Positions 1 through 5,917 of a DNA stretch of 5,917 nucleotides are shown here, one piece after another; the first letter of the stretch is position 1; the number at the start of each line of letters is the position of its first letter. The position numbers and the translations under genes were made by a program. The notes under the pieces were generated by a model, which saw only the letters and a list, made by a program, of their open reading frames with translations, made no database searches and was not told the DNA's origin. This stretch comes from Quisquiliibacterium sp. Lineage in GTDB: Bacteria; Pseudomonadota; Gammaproteobacteria; Burkholderiales; Burkholderiaceae_E. The stretch is taken from NCBI GenBank assembly GCA_030830765.1, contig JAURMJ010000003.1, positions 1-5,917 on the forward strand, in the 5' to 3' direction.

Positions 1-348
1 CGCGCCGGTCACCGAGGGGTCTTCGCAGAAACCGAGCGCCTGGGGCACTGGCACTGGCGTGGACCCAAGCGCACTGATCAGCGCCCATTCGCGCCCCATG
101 TCATGGGCCTTGGGCAGAAGCTCGCCCATCGGCGGGCGGCGGATCACAGCCTTTCGACCTTGCGCATCCTGCAGCAGGTAGGTCAGGTTCGAGTGGCCGC
201 CTTCCAGGCGTGTCCATTGCAGCGGCGGCTGCAGCTGGGGCACATGAGCCTCGATCCAGGCCTGCACCGCGGCTGTGTCATAGCCCGGGATCGGATCAGT
301 TGGAGTTTGCGAGGAATCGGGCCGGGCATTGGTCATCGAATCGGTCAT
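1..348 (-). CDS. ACAD10/11-like phosphotransferase, N-terminal part (APH kinase fold)
   Basis: This is the first 116 codons of a gene that runs off the left edge; the frame is open from the ATG at 348 to base 1. The protein matches the aminoglycoside-phosphotransferase-like family that includes the kinase domain of mammalian ACAD10/ACAD11. Visible family marks are the nucleotide-loop segment LEGGHSNLTYLL (48-59), the beta3 strand AVIRRPPMGELLP (67-79) with Arg where classical kinases have Lys, a helix with REW (86-88, probable alpha-C Glu), and the segment VPVPQALGFCEDPSVTGA (99-116). The catalytic HxD-type loop and the metal-binding Asp lie outside the window, so activity cannot be judged. 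Relatives phosphorylate hydroxyacyl-CoAs rather than antibiotics. The gene lies 125 bp downstream of the acyl-CoA synthetase on the same strand, which suggests a shared pathway. An in-frame ATG at 336 is an alternative start; neither start has a clear Shine-Dalgarno sequence. Confidence 0.88.
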   Translation of the reverse strand, partial: MTDSMTNARPDSSQTPTDPIPGYDTAAVQAWIEAHVPQLQPPLQWTRLEGGHSNLTYLLQDAQGRKAVIRRPPMGELLPKAHDMGREWALISALGSTPVPVPQALGFCEDPSVTGA

Positions 349-473
349 GGCAATTGCGCTGATGGCGCTCAGTTCGTTTGGGCCGATCGGAACTTAAGGT
401 TCTCGACCTGCGGCTCCCGTCGTCCGGTCAACAGAAACGCTCGACGGTGGTTGATGATGGTCATGACTGCGGT

Positions 474-2309
474 TCAGGCATCTCGCCCGACAATCTTTGA
501 GACCGCCTGCTCCCTTAATTCGCGCTTCAGGATCTTGCCCGATGCAGTCCGCGGCAGGGGCGCGGCTTCGCACCGAACATACCGGGGAATCTCGAAGGCG
601 GCCAGATGCGCAGCCAGAAAAGCACGCAGCTCATCGGCGTCGAGGGCAGCATCGGCATAGAGGGTTGCCCCAACCTCCTCGCCGAGCCGCTCATCGGGCA
701 CCGCATAGACGGCGGCTTCATGCACCTGCGGATGCATCAGCAGTGCGGCCTCAACATGGCCGCAGCCGATGTTCTCGCCGCCGCGGATGATCAGATCCTT
801 GATGCGATCCACGATGAACAGGAAACCCTCGTCATCCAGGTAGGCCACATCGCCGGTGCGAAACCAGCCGTCGTCGAAGATCGTTGCGTTGAGCTCGGGC
901 CTGCGCCAGTAGCCGCTGAACATCCCGGTGCCGCGGACCTGCAGCTCGCCGCGCTCACCGACCGGCAGCTCGCGACCGTCATCCCCCAAGATGCGGATAT
1001 CCATGACGGCTGAGCAGCGGCCCGAACTGGCCGGCCTGTGCAGATAATCGGCGCCGCCGATACCCGTGCCGATTGCATTGGTTTCGGTCATGCCCCAGCC
1101 GGTGCCTGGCAGCGCGTTTGGAAAGACTTCGTCAATGGCCAGCACCTGTTCGGGCGCGCGCGGCGCGCCACCGCCGCCGACAGCCAGCAATGACGACAGA
1201 TCGCGACCGGTCTCGCGGGCCAGACGAACCAGATCCCCGGTGACCGCAGCCGGGCCGATAAAAGTCGTCAGACGTTCACGCTCGATCAGTTCAGCCGCCA
1301 GGGCCGGGTCCCATTTGTACAGGCTGACCAGCTTGCGCTGCGCTCGATACGACATCAGATAGACCGCATGCGAAGCCGTCACATGGAACAGCGGAATGCC
1401 CAGCAAGGCCCCGGCCTGCGGGATCGATGGCGGTGGCTCGGCCCCGGTCAGCAGCAGTGCGCATTGCCCGTCGAGCTCCCAGGACAGCAGCGCAGTCAGA
1501 ATGCTTCGGTGCGAGGAGACGACACCCTTCGGATGGCCGGTCGAGCCCGAGGTATAGAAGATGGTGACCGGATCATCCGGCGCCATGCTGGCCGCAGGCA
1601 TCGGGACCGACCCCAGCGACTGAACGAGCCTGCTCAGAACCTGCGGCGCACAAGGCGCCAGTCGAGCCCAGACCTGGCTGAGGGCTGGGGCTGGGGTCCG
1701 GGCCTGGCTTGGAGCCTGGGCCGGGGTCTGCGCTTGAGCCGATGTCGGAACGCTCGCCGGCGCAATCACCGCATCCGGATCGATCCGGACCGCCAGCACG
1801 CGTAATCCGGTCGATTGCACCAGCGCGGCCAGTCCGTCGCAGGCAGCCAGCCGTTCGAGGCGCTCGCGGTCGGCAAACAACACAAGCGCCTCGCTGTCCT
1901 GCAACGCATACGCCATTTCTTCGGGCTGCCAGAGCGCATTCATCGCGACGGCGACGGCGCCGATCGAGGTGATCGCGCTGAACGCAAGCACCCATTCCGG
2001 ATAGTTGCGCATCGCGATCGCGACCCGGTCGCCGGCGCGAACGCCGTATTCGTGAACCAGCACATGCGCAATCTGGGCGGCGCGCTCGTGGGCCTGCGCA
2101 AAACTCAGCCGTTCGTCGCCATACACAAGAAAAGTCAGTTCGCTGGCCGTCTGCTCATAGAGCGCCCGCAGCGATTCGGGTGCGTTGCGAAACACGCGCA
2201 ACGCGCGGCCCGCAATGGTCTGCGTCTCAAGCTCGTAGGGCTGGCCCGGTGCAGTCAGCTGCGCGAGGGCCTGCTGACGTGAAAGAGCACTGTTCGTCTG
2301 CAGTTGCAT
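474..2309 (-). CDS. AMP-forming acyl-CoA synthetase (class I adenylate-forming enzyme)
   Basis: This complete 611-residue enzyme should activate a carboxylic acid with ATP to an acyl-adenylate and then to an acyl-CoA in the cytoplasm. The core motifs are all present: P-loop FYTSGSTGHPKG (251-262), GWGMTETN (404-411), the TGD motif with Asp487, VDRIKD with Arg502 (500-505), RGGENI (509-514), and the C-terminal PRTASGKILKREL with probable catalytic Lys592. The large N-terminal domain and small C-terminal lid are intact. The motif pattern fits fatty or branched acyl substrates, but the exact acid cannot be read. Between the nucleotide-domain strands and the P-loop there is an Ala/Pro/Gln/Thr-rich stretch (183-212) that appears to be an insert and helps make the protein longer than the roughly 550 residues common for relatives. 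The ATG at 2309 is the only sensible start; AAGG lies 12 bases upstream, a rather distant ribosome site. The gene is read away from the YchJ gene and towards the kinase gene. Confidence 0.95.
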   Translation of the reverse strand: MQLQTNSALSRQQALAQLTAPGQPYELETQTIAGRALRVFRNAPESLRALYEQTASELTFLVYGDERLSFAQAHERAAQIAHVLVHEYGVRAGDRVAIAMRNYPEWVLAFSAITSIGAVAVAMNALWQPEEMAYALQDSEALVLFADRERLERLAACDGLAALVQSTGLRVLAVRIDPDAVIAPASVPTSAQAQTPAQAPSQARTPAPALSQVWARLAPCAPQVLSRLVQSLGSVPMPAASMAPDDPVTIFYTSGSTGHPKGVVSSHRSILTALLSWELDGQCALLLTGAEPPPSIPQAGALLGIPLFHVTASHAVYLMSYRAQRKLVSLYKWDPALAAELIERERLTTFIGPAAVTGDLVRLARETGRDLSSLLAVGGGGAPRAPEQVLAIDEVFPNALPGTGWGMTETNAIGTGIGGADYLHRPASSGRCSAVMDIRILGDDGRELPVGERGELQVRGTGMFSGYWRRPELNATIFDDGWFRTGDVAYLDDEGFLFIVDRIKDLIIRGGENIGCGHVEAALLMHPQVHEAAVYAVPDERLGEEVGATLYADAALDADELRAFLAAHLAAFEIPRYVRCEAAPLPRTASGKILKRELREQAVSKIVGRDA

Positions 2310-2378
2310 GATGTCGCGTTACCTTGCACCAAGTCGGATCCGTGGAGCTTGAGCGCCCGAAGTCGCCCGCCGGCTCTG

Positions 2379-2407
2379 AGGTTAGCGACCGGCCGCCTGT
2401 CCAGCAA
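2379..2407 (-). promoter_or_regulatory. Weak candidate sigma70 promoter for the acyl-CoA synthetase gene
   Basis: On the minus strand, TTGCTG (2407-2402) and TAACCT (2384-2379) are separated by exactly 17 bases and lie about 70 bases upstream of the ATG at 2309. They match the -35 consensus in 4 of 6 positions and the -10 consensus in only 3 of 6. The position in a divergent intergenic region supports a promoter nearby, but in GC-rich DNA matches this weak also arise by chance. Confidence 0.22.
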
Positions 2408-2439
2408 GCCCGTGACACCACAGGCCGAATCCTCGGACA

Positions 2440-2841
2440 ATGCTGTCCATGAAAAACGACGCCAACCTGTGCCCCTGCGGCAGTCAGCTCAACTACGCCG
2501 ATTGCTGCGGGCGCTATCACGCGGGGCCCATGCATCTGCAGGCCCCGACGGCCGAAGCGCTGATGCGTTCGCGTTACAGCGCGTTTGTGCTGGGCCTGCA
2601 TGACTATCTTCTTGCCAGCTGGCATCCGTCCACGCGACCCGCACACCTTGAGGCGGATCCGCCTGGGCTGAAATGGCTCGGTCTGCAGGTCCGCAATCAT
2701 CAGCAGATCGATGAATCGCATGCACAGGTCGAATTCGTGGCGCGCAGCAAGCTGGCCGGACGAGCACACCGGATGCACGAGACCAGCCGTTTCGAGCGGC
2801 TTGATGGCCGGTGGTTTTATCTGGACGGCCAGATCGACTGA
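2440..2841 (+). CDS. YchJ-family (UPF0225) SEC-C metal-binding protein
   Basis: This 133-residue protein belongs to the YchJ/UPF0225 family, whose cellular role is unknown. Its N-terminus has a SEC-C zinc motif, CPCGS...YADCCGRYH, with Cys11, Cys13, Cys22 and Cys23 as probable ligands. The conserved YchJ segments MRSRYSAFV and YLLASWHPSTRP follow, then WLGLQV and a C-terminal RFERLDGRWFYLDG, all typical of the NTF2-like middle domain. E. coli YchJ is about 150 residues and carries a second SEC-C motif at the C-terminus; this protein stops before it. No frameshifted remnant of that motif follows, so this seems a natural short form. The start may be the ATG at 2440 or the one three codons later at 2449; the only weak ribosome-site-like bases (GGA, 2435-2437) are better spaced for 2449. 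It is the only plus-strand gene here and converges on the reductase gene with 3 bp between stops. Confidence 0.93.
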   Translation: MLSMKNDANLCPCGSQLNYADCCGRYHAGPMHLQAPTAEALMRSRYSAFVLGLHDYLLASWHPSTRPAHLEADPPGLKWLGLQVRNHQQIDESHAQVEFVARSKLAGRAHRMHETSRFERLDGRWFYLDGQID

Positions 2842-2844
2842 TCT

Positions 2845-5148
2845 CTATGCAGTCAGCTCAGCCAACTCAGCGTCGTAAGCCTGCATCGCATCCGGCGCGC
2901 TGCCCTGATACGGCTCGACGTTGACCAGACAGGTATGCGCGGCGCATCCCTGACCGAACTTCGAAGTCGGAATATCGACGGTCAGCACATTCGGATTGCC
3001 TGAAATATCCAGCCCGTCCTCACCGGTCGGCAGGAACCAGGCCCCGGTGGGCAGCACGATCACGCCCTGACGCACCGAGTCGGCCACCTGCGCGGTCGCC
3101 AGACAGGCGCCGCGCGCATTCCAGAGGCGAATCGTCTGCCCGTCAAGAATGCCCAGCGCTTGCGCATCGGCCGGATGCAGTCGGGCCTGCTCACGTCCGT
3201 TTCGCTTGAGCGCCAGACTGGCTGGCCCGGTCTCAAGCTGGCTGTGCAGGCGCCCGGCCGGCTGGTGCGAAATCAGATGCAGCTGCCGCGGGCTGGCCGC
3301 CTTGCCGAGCCACTCAACCGGTTCCATCCAGGTTGGGGTGGCCGGACAGTCGTCGTAGCCAAGCCTGTCGAGGGTCTGGCTGCCCAGCACAATCTTGCCG
3401 CTCTCGGTCTTGAGCGCGTGCTGCTGCGGATCTTCGCGGTACTTCGCAAGATAGGTGTGCTGATCGGTGGATGGACAGACCGCATGACCGGTCTGCCAGA
3501 AGGTCTCGAAATCCGGCATCTCGAAGCCGTGGCGCGCCGCCGCATCATCACGCGTCTGGTTGTACAGATACGCGATCCAATCCATCTCGCTGCGCCCCTC
3601 GGTGAAGCCGTCGACCACACCGAGCTGCTCGGCAATCGCCTTGTAGATCTCGAAATCCGGACGGGACTGTCCAAGCGGTTCAATGGCCTTGTGCATGGCC
3701 AGCACGTAATTGGATCGCCAGTTGCCAGCCAGATCGTTGCGCTCCAGCGAGGTGCTGGCCGGCAGAACGATGTCTGCCCGTCGGGCCGTTGCGGTGAACA
3801 TCGGGTCCTGAACGATGATGGTTTCCGGCCGCATCCAGGCTCGCGCCAGCCGGTTCAGGTCCTGATGATGGTGGTAGGGATTGCCACCAGTCCAGTAAAC
3901 AAGCCGCGTGTCCGGGTAAGTACGAGTCTCGCCCTGATAGGTAAACGGCTGCCCCGGATTGAGCAGCATGTCGGTGATGCGGGCCACCGGAATGAAACTG
4001 TCGATCGGTTTGTTCAGCTGCGACATCGCCGGCGGCTTGCTCAGGTTCATCGGGGCACCGACCCCACCCAGCGAACCGTAGCCATAACCGACCCCGCCGC
4101 CGGGCAGGCCGATCTGCCCGAGGACAGCTGCCAGACCAAGCGCGGCCCAGAATGCATGCTCGCCGTGATGCGCACGCTGCAGGCTCCAGCTGACCGACAG
4201 CATGCTCCGTGTATCGACCAGCCTGCGCGACAGTTCGACGATCTGCTGACGCTCAAGCCCGGTGATCGGGGCCGCCCAGGCGGCATCCTTGACAACGCCA
4301 TCGGACGAACCCTTCAGATACGCCAGGAACTTGTCCGAGCCACTGGTACAGCGCGCAAGAAAATCCGTGTCATGCCGCCCGGCCTTGACGATCTCACCGG
4401 CCAGACCAAGCATCAACGCCGTGTCGGTGTTCGGGCGGATCGGCCACCAGTCGGCCGGTGTCCCCTCGGGGAGATCATCCCGCAACGGTGAAATATGAAT
4501 GATCTTCGCGCCGCGCCGGGTGATCTTGTCCAGATAGGACTGCACCAGATGCGGGCCGATGCCGCCGGCCTCGCTCTGGGCCGTGCGCGGGGTCAGCGCA
4601 CCGAACACCAGCAGCGTATCGGTGTGCTGCGCAATGGTTTCCAGTGAACTGGCCTTGCCGTTGCAGGCATCTTCATTGCCGAGCGTGTGCCGAAGAATGA
4701 CCGGCCCGGCTGCCACCGAGTAAGTGTCGACGTGGGCGGTATACCCGCCCACCAGATTCAGCATCCGGCGCAACAGGCTGGACGCGTGATGAAAGCGTCC
4801 GCAGTTGGTCCAGCCGTAGGAGCCACCGAAGATCGATGCATTGCCAAATTGCGCCGAAACCCGGCGAATTTCATCGGCGATCAGTCCGGTGACGGTGTCC
4901 CAGTCGACTTCAACGAAGCGCTCACGGCCACGCCCGGAGCGGTCGCTGTTCTCGCGCTTGTCGAGCCAGCCTTTGCGGACCAGCGGCTTGAGCACCCGGC
5001 GACGCGGACTGGCCCATTCCTTGACCGAGTGAATGATCGGCGACGGATCGGGATCAAGGGCAAAAGGCTCAACGCCGACGATGCTGCCGTCCTCGACAAG
5101 CAGCGTGTAGGCGCCCCAGTGGCTGCAGTGTGGAACCCGTTTGATCAT
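2845..5148 (-). CDS. Cytoplasmic molybdopterin S/N-oxide reductase, BisC/DMSO reductase family
   Basis: This complete 767-residue enzyme belongs to the bis-MGD family that reduces DMSO, TMAO or biotin/methionine sulfoxide. N-terminal CSHWGAYTL (8-16) matches the family opening, and no CxxC cluster motif is present, so no Fe-S centre is expected. SYGW (110-113) carries the active-site Tyr and Trp of DMSO reductase. Ser144 in DTYS sits 31 residues after that Trp, the spacing of the molybdenum-ligating Ser. Later landmarks are NTDTALMLG (240-248), LGQIGLPGGG (343-352), HHHQDLN (426-432), ADIVLPASTSLERND ending at 472, and a C-terminal dinucleotide-binding domain from about 620. Length resembles E. 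coli BisC (777). No signal peptide or Tat motif is seen, so it should be cytoplasmic. The frame stays open upstream of the ATG at 5148, but there it overlaps the dehydrogenase gene and has no family similarity. No TorD-like chaperone or electron-donor gene is in the window. The substrate is unknown. Confidence 0.93.
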   Translation of the reverse strand: MIKRVPHCSHWGAYTLLVEDGSIVGVEPFALDPDPSPIIHSVKEWASPRRRVLKPLVRKGWLDKRENSDRSGRGRERFVEVDWDTVTGLIADEIRRVSAQFGNASIFGGSYGWTNCGRFHHASSLLRRMLNLVGGYTAHVDTYSVAAGPVILRHTLGNEDACNGKASSLETIAQHTDTLLVFGALTPRTAQSEAGGIGPHLVQSYLDKITRRGAKIIHISPLRDDLPEGTPADWWPIRPNTDTALMLGLAGEIVKAGRHDTDFLARCTSGSDKFLAYLKGSSDGVVKDAAWAAPITGLERQQIVELSRRLVDTRSMLSVSWSLQRAHHGEHAFWAALGLAAVLGQIGLPGGGVGYGYGSLGGVGAPMNLSKPPAMSQLNKPIDSFIPVARITDMLLNPGQPFTYQGETRTYPDTRLVYWTGGNPYHHHQDLNRLARAWMRPETIIVQDPMFTATARRADIVLPASTSLERNDLAGNWRSNYVLAMHKAIEPLGQSRPDFEIYKAIAEQLGVVDGFTEGRSEMDWIAYLYNQTRDDAAARHGFEMPDFETFWQTGHAVCPSTDQHTYLAKYREDPQQHALKTESGKIVLGSQTLDRLGYDDCPATPTWMEPVEWLGKAASPRQLHLISHQPAGRLHSQLETGPASLALKRNGREQARLHPADAQALGILDGQTIRLWNARGACLATAQVADSVRQGVIVLPTGAWFLPTGEDGLDISGNPNVLTVDIPTSKFGQGCAAHTCLVNVEPYQGSAPDAMQAYDAELAELTA

Positions 5149-5189
5149 GACTTTCAGTAACTTTTTTGAATTGGATGTTTGTCCGTGAA

Positions 5190-5207
5190 GGCTGCGCCCG
5201 CGCAGCC
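5190..5207 (-). other. GC-rich perfect hairpin between dehydrogenase and reductase genes
   Basis: GGCTGCGC and GCGCAGCC form a perfect inverted repeat around two bases, giving a 7-bp stem with a CGGG loop when read on the minus strand. It begins 17 bases after the dehydrogenase stop codon. The tail is not T-rich, so a standard intrinsic terminator is unlikely. It could stabilise the 3' end of the upstream mRNA, or act as a leaky or Rho-assisted stop. Confidence 0.35.
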
Positions 5208-5224
5208 GGCTCTCCAGGCTCGGA

Positions 5225-5917
5225 CTATGCCTTGGCGAGTAATTCGTCAGCCCGCGGATCCGTTTCAAAGGCAACCGCATCCAACGGATCGCGCGGCGCG
5301 AGCCGGTGGGCCAGCACCAGTTCAGAGAGCAAGGCGCGCTGCGGCAAACCGGCATGGCGCGCCTCCCAGCGCAGCGCGGCCATCGTGACCAGGTGATACA
5401 GCGCCGAAGCTGCCTGACGGGCCAGATGATCAAGCCCCTCATCCGCGACGCGCTGCGCCAAGGCGAAGCCGCGCTCGACGGCCTGCTCGACCTGCGCGGT
5501 CAATGCCGCGTCCATCGGCTCACCATGAGCCAGCAGCGCGCGTACATGGTCGCGCAGCGCTGGCAGTGCGTTCTCGCGCTTGATCGCCCGGATCACATCG
5601 AGCGCCACGATATTGCTCGTGCCTTCCCAGATTGAACCCAGGTGCGAATCGCGCAGCAGACGCGGATCGCTCCATTCCTCGATATAGCCGCAGCCGCCAC
5701 GCACCTCCATCGCGTCCCCGGTGACCTGACGCGCATCACGACAGGCGCGAAACTTGATCAGCGGCGTCAGGATGCGGGCCAGCGCGGCCGGATCGGCAGT
5801 CTGGGGAACCAGGGACGCAGCCGGCGCCTGCTCAGAAGAAGTCGAGAGCGTCTTGCCGCCAGCTTCGGAACGCGCCCATTTGCCGGCTTCAATCTGAACC
5901 CGATCAGAGCGCTCAAG
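5225..5917 (-). CDS. Acyl-CoA dehydrogenase, C-terminal part (AidB-like type)
   Basis: This is the last 230 residues of a gene that enters from the right edge; the frame is open from base 5917 to the TAG at 5225-5227. It should be an FAD-dependent dehydrogenase that forms the alpha-beta double bond of an acyl-CoA. The segment RILTPLIKFRACRDAR is followed by EVRGGCGYIEEW (fragment residues 71-82), PRLLRD (85-90) and SIWEGTSNIVALDV (95-108). Glu98 of WEGTSN aligns with the catalytic Glu of medium-chain dehydrogenases and with the equivalent Glu of AidB. About 125 mostly helical residues follow, which fits the long AidB-like or multi-domain subgroup rather than the short 380-residue enzymes. A Ser/Ala/Pro-rich loop precedes the RILTP segment (about 17-45). 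True AidB acts in the alkylation response, but the RGGCGYIEEW/EGTSNIVALD pattern is also common in catabolic dehydrogenases, which is the preferred reading. The reductase gene follows 76 bp later on the same strand. Confidence 0.92.
   Translation of the reverse strand, partial: LERSDRVQIEAGKWARSEAGGKTLSTSSEQAPAASLVPQTADPAALARILTPLIKFRACRDARQVTGDAMEVRGGCGYIEEWSDPRLLRDSHLGSIWEGTSNIVALDVIRAIKRENALPALRDHVRALLAHGEPMDAALTAQVEQAVERGFALAQRVADEGLDHLARQAASALYHLVTMAALRWEARHAGLPQRALLSELVLAHRLAPRDPLDAVAFETDPRADELLAKA

Noticed and set aside
1..348. Antibiotic-resistance aminoglycoside phosphotransferase
   Set aside because: Only the fold is shared. The RRPPMGELLP and VPVP...CEDPSV patterns are those of the ACAD10/11-like kinases, and the neighbours are acyl-CoA genes.
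349..473. Promoter or terminator in the gap between ligase and kinase genes
   Set aside because: A TTGACC hexamer is present on the minus strand, but no -10-like sequence lies at usable spacing, and no stable hairpin with a T run was found.
103..660. Plus-strand open frame of 185 codons across the ligase-kinase gap
   Set aside because: Both ends are antisense to genes with clear family motifs, and the product is Arg/Ser/Ala-rich without motifs.
2227..2778. Minus-strand open frame of 183 codons spanning the divergent region and the YchJ gene
   Set aside because: It runs antisense through YchJ and overlaps the ligase start out of frame, with no family features.
3160..4491. Long plus-strand open frame of 443 codons opposite the reductase gene
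   Set aside because: It lies fully antisense to a well-conserved molybdoenzyme. Its product is Arg/Pro-rich without recognisable motifs, as expected for the shadow of a GC-rich gene.
5190..5207. Calling the hairpin a Rho-independent terminator
   Set aside because: Neither strand has a T-rich tail after the stem, so it is listed only as a hairpin.
5149..5442. In-frame upstream extension of the reductase to 5442
   Set aside because: The extension overlaps the dehydrogenase gene in another frame, looks like random Arg/Trp-rich sequence, and family members begin near the ATG at 5148.

Overview
The window looks like a piece of chromosome from a GC-rich proteobacterium. Protein style and gene types fit a betaproteobacterium of the Burkholderiales best, but this is an impression from sequence without a database search. 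Coding density is high. Four of the five genes lie on the minus strand, and they are described here in their direction of transcription, right to left.

Right edge to 5225: the C-terminal 230 residues of an acyl-CoA dehydrogenase of the large, AidB-like type; its N-terminal part is outside the window. After a 76-bp gap holding a GC-rich hairpin comes 5148-2845, a complete 767-residue molybdopterin enzyme of the DMSO/TMAO/biotin sulfoxide reductase family. It has no signal peptide and no N-terminal Fe-S cysteine motif, so it should be a cytoplasmic, BisC-like S- or N-oxide reductase. Its true substrate cannot be read from the sequence.

Middle: 2440-2841 on the plus strand is a small YchJ-family (UPF0225) protein with an N-terminal SEC-C zinc motif. 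Its stop codon lies only 3 bp from the stop of the convergent reductase gene. A 130-bp divergent intergenic region separates it from the next minus-strand gene.

Left: 2309-474 encodes a 611-residue AMP-forming acyl-CoA synthetase with all core motifs and an unusual Ala/Pro/Gln/Thr-rich insert. After a 125-bp gap, 348-1 gives the first 116 residues of an APH-fold phosphotransferase related to the kinase part of ACAD10/ACAD11; the rest is cut off by the left edge.

Taken together, an acyl-CoA ligase, an ACAD10/11-like kinase and an acyl-CoA dehydrogenase suggest fatty-acid or hydroxy-acid catabolism. The same trio of enzyme types occurs in the levulinate (lva) pathway, where 4-hydroxyacyl-CoA is phosphorylated on the way to beta-oxidation. 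That function is an inference here. No RNA gene, insertion sequence, CRISPR array, phage gene or defence system was seen.
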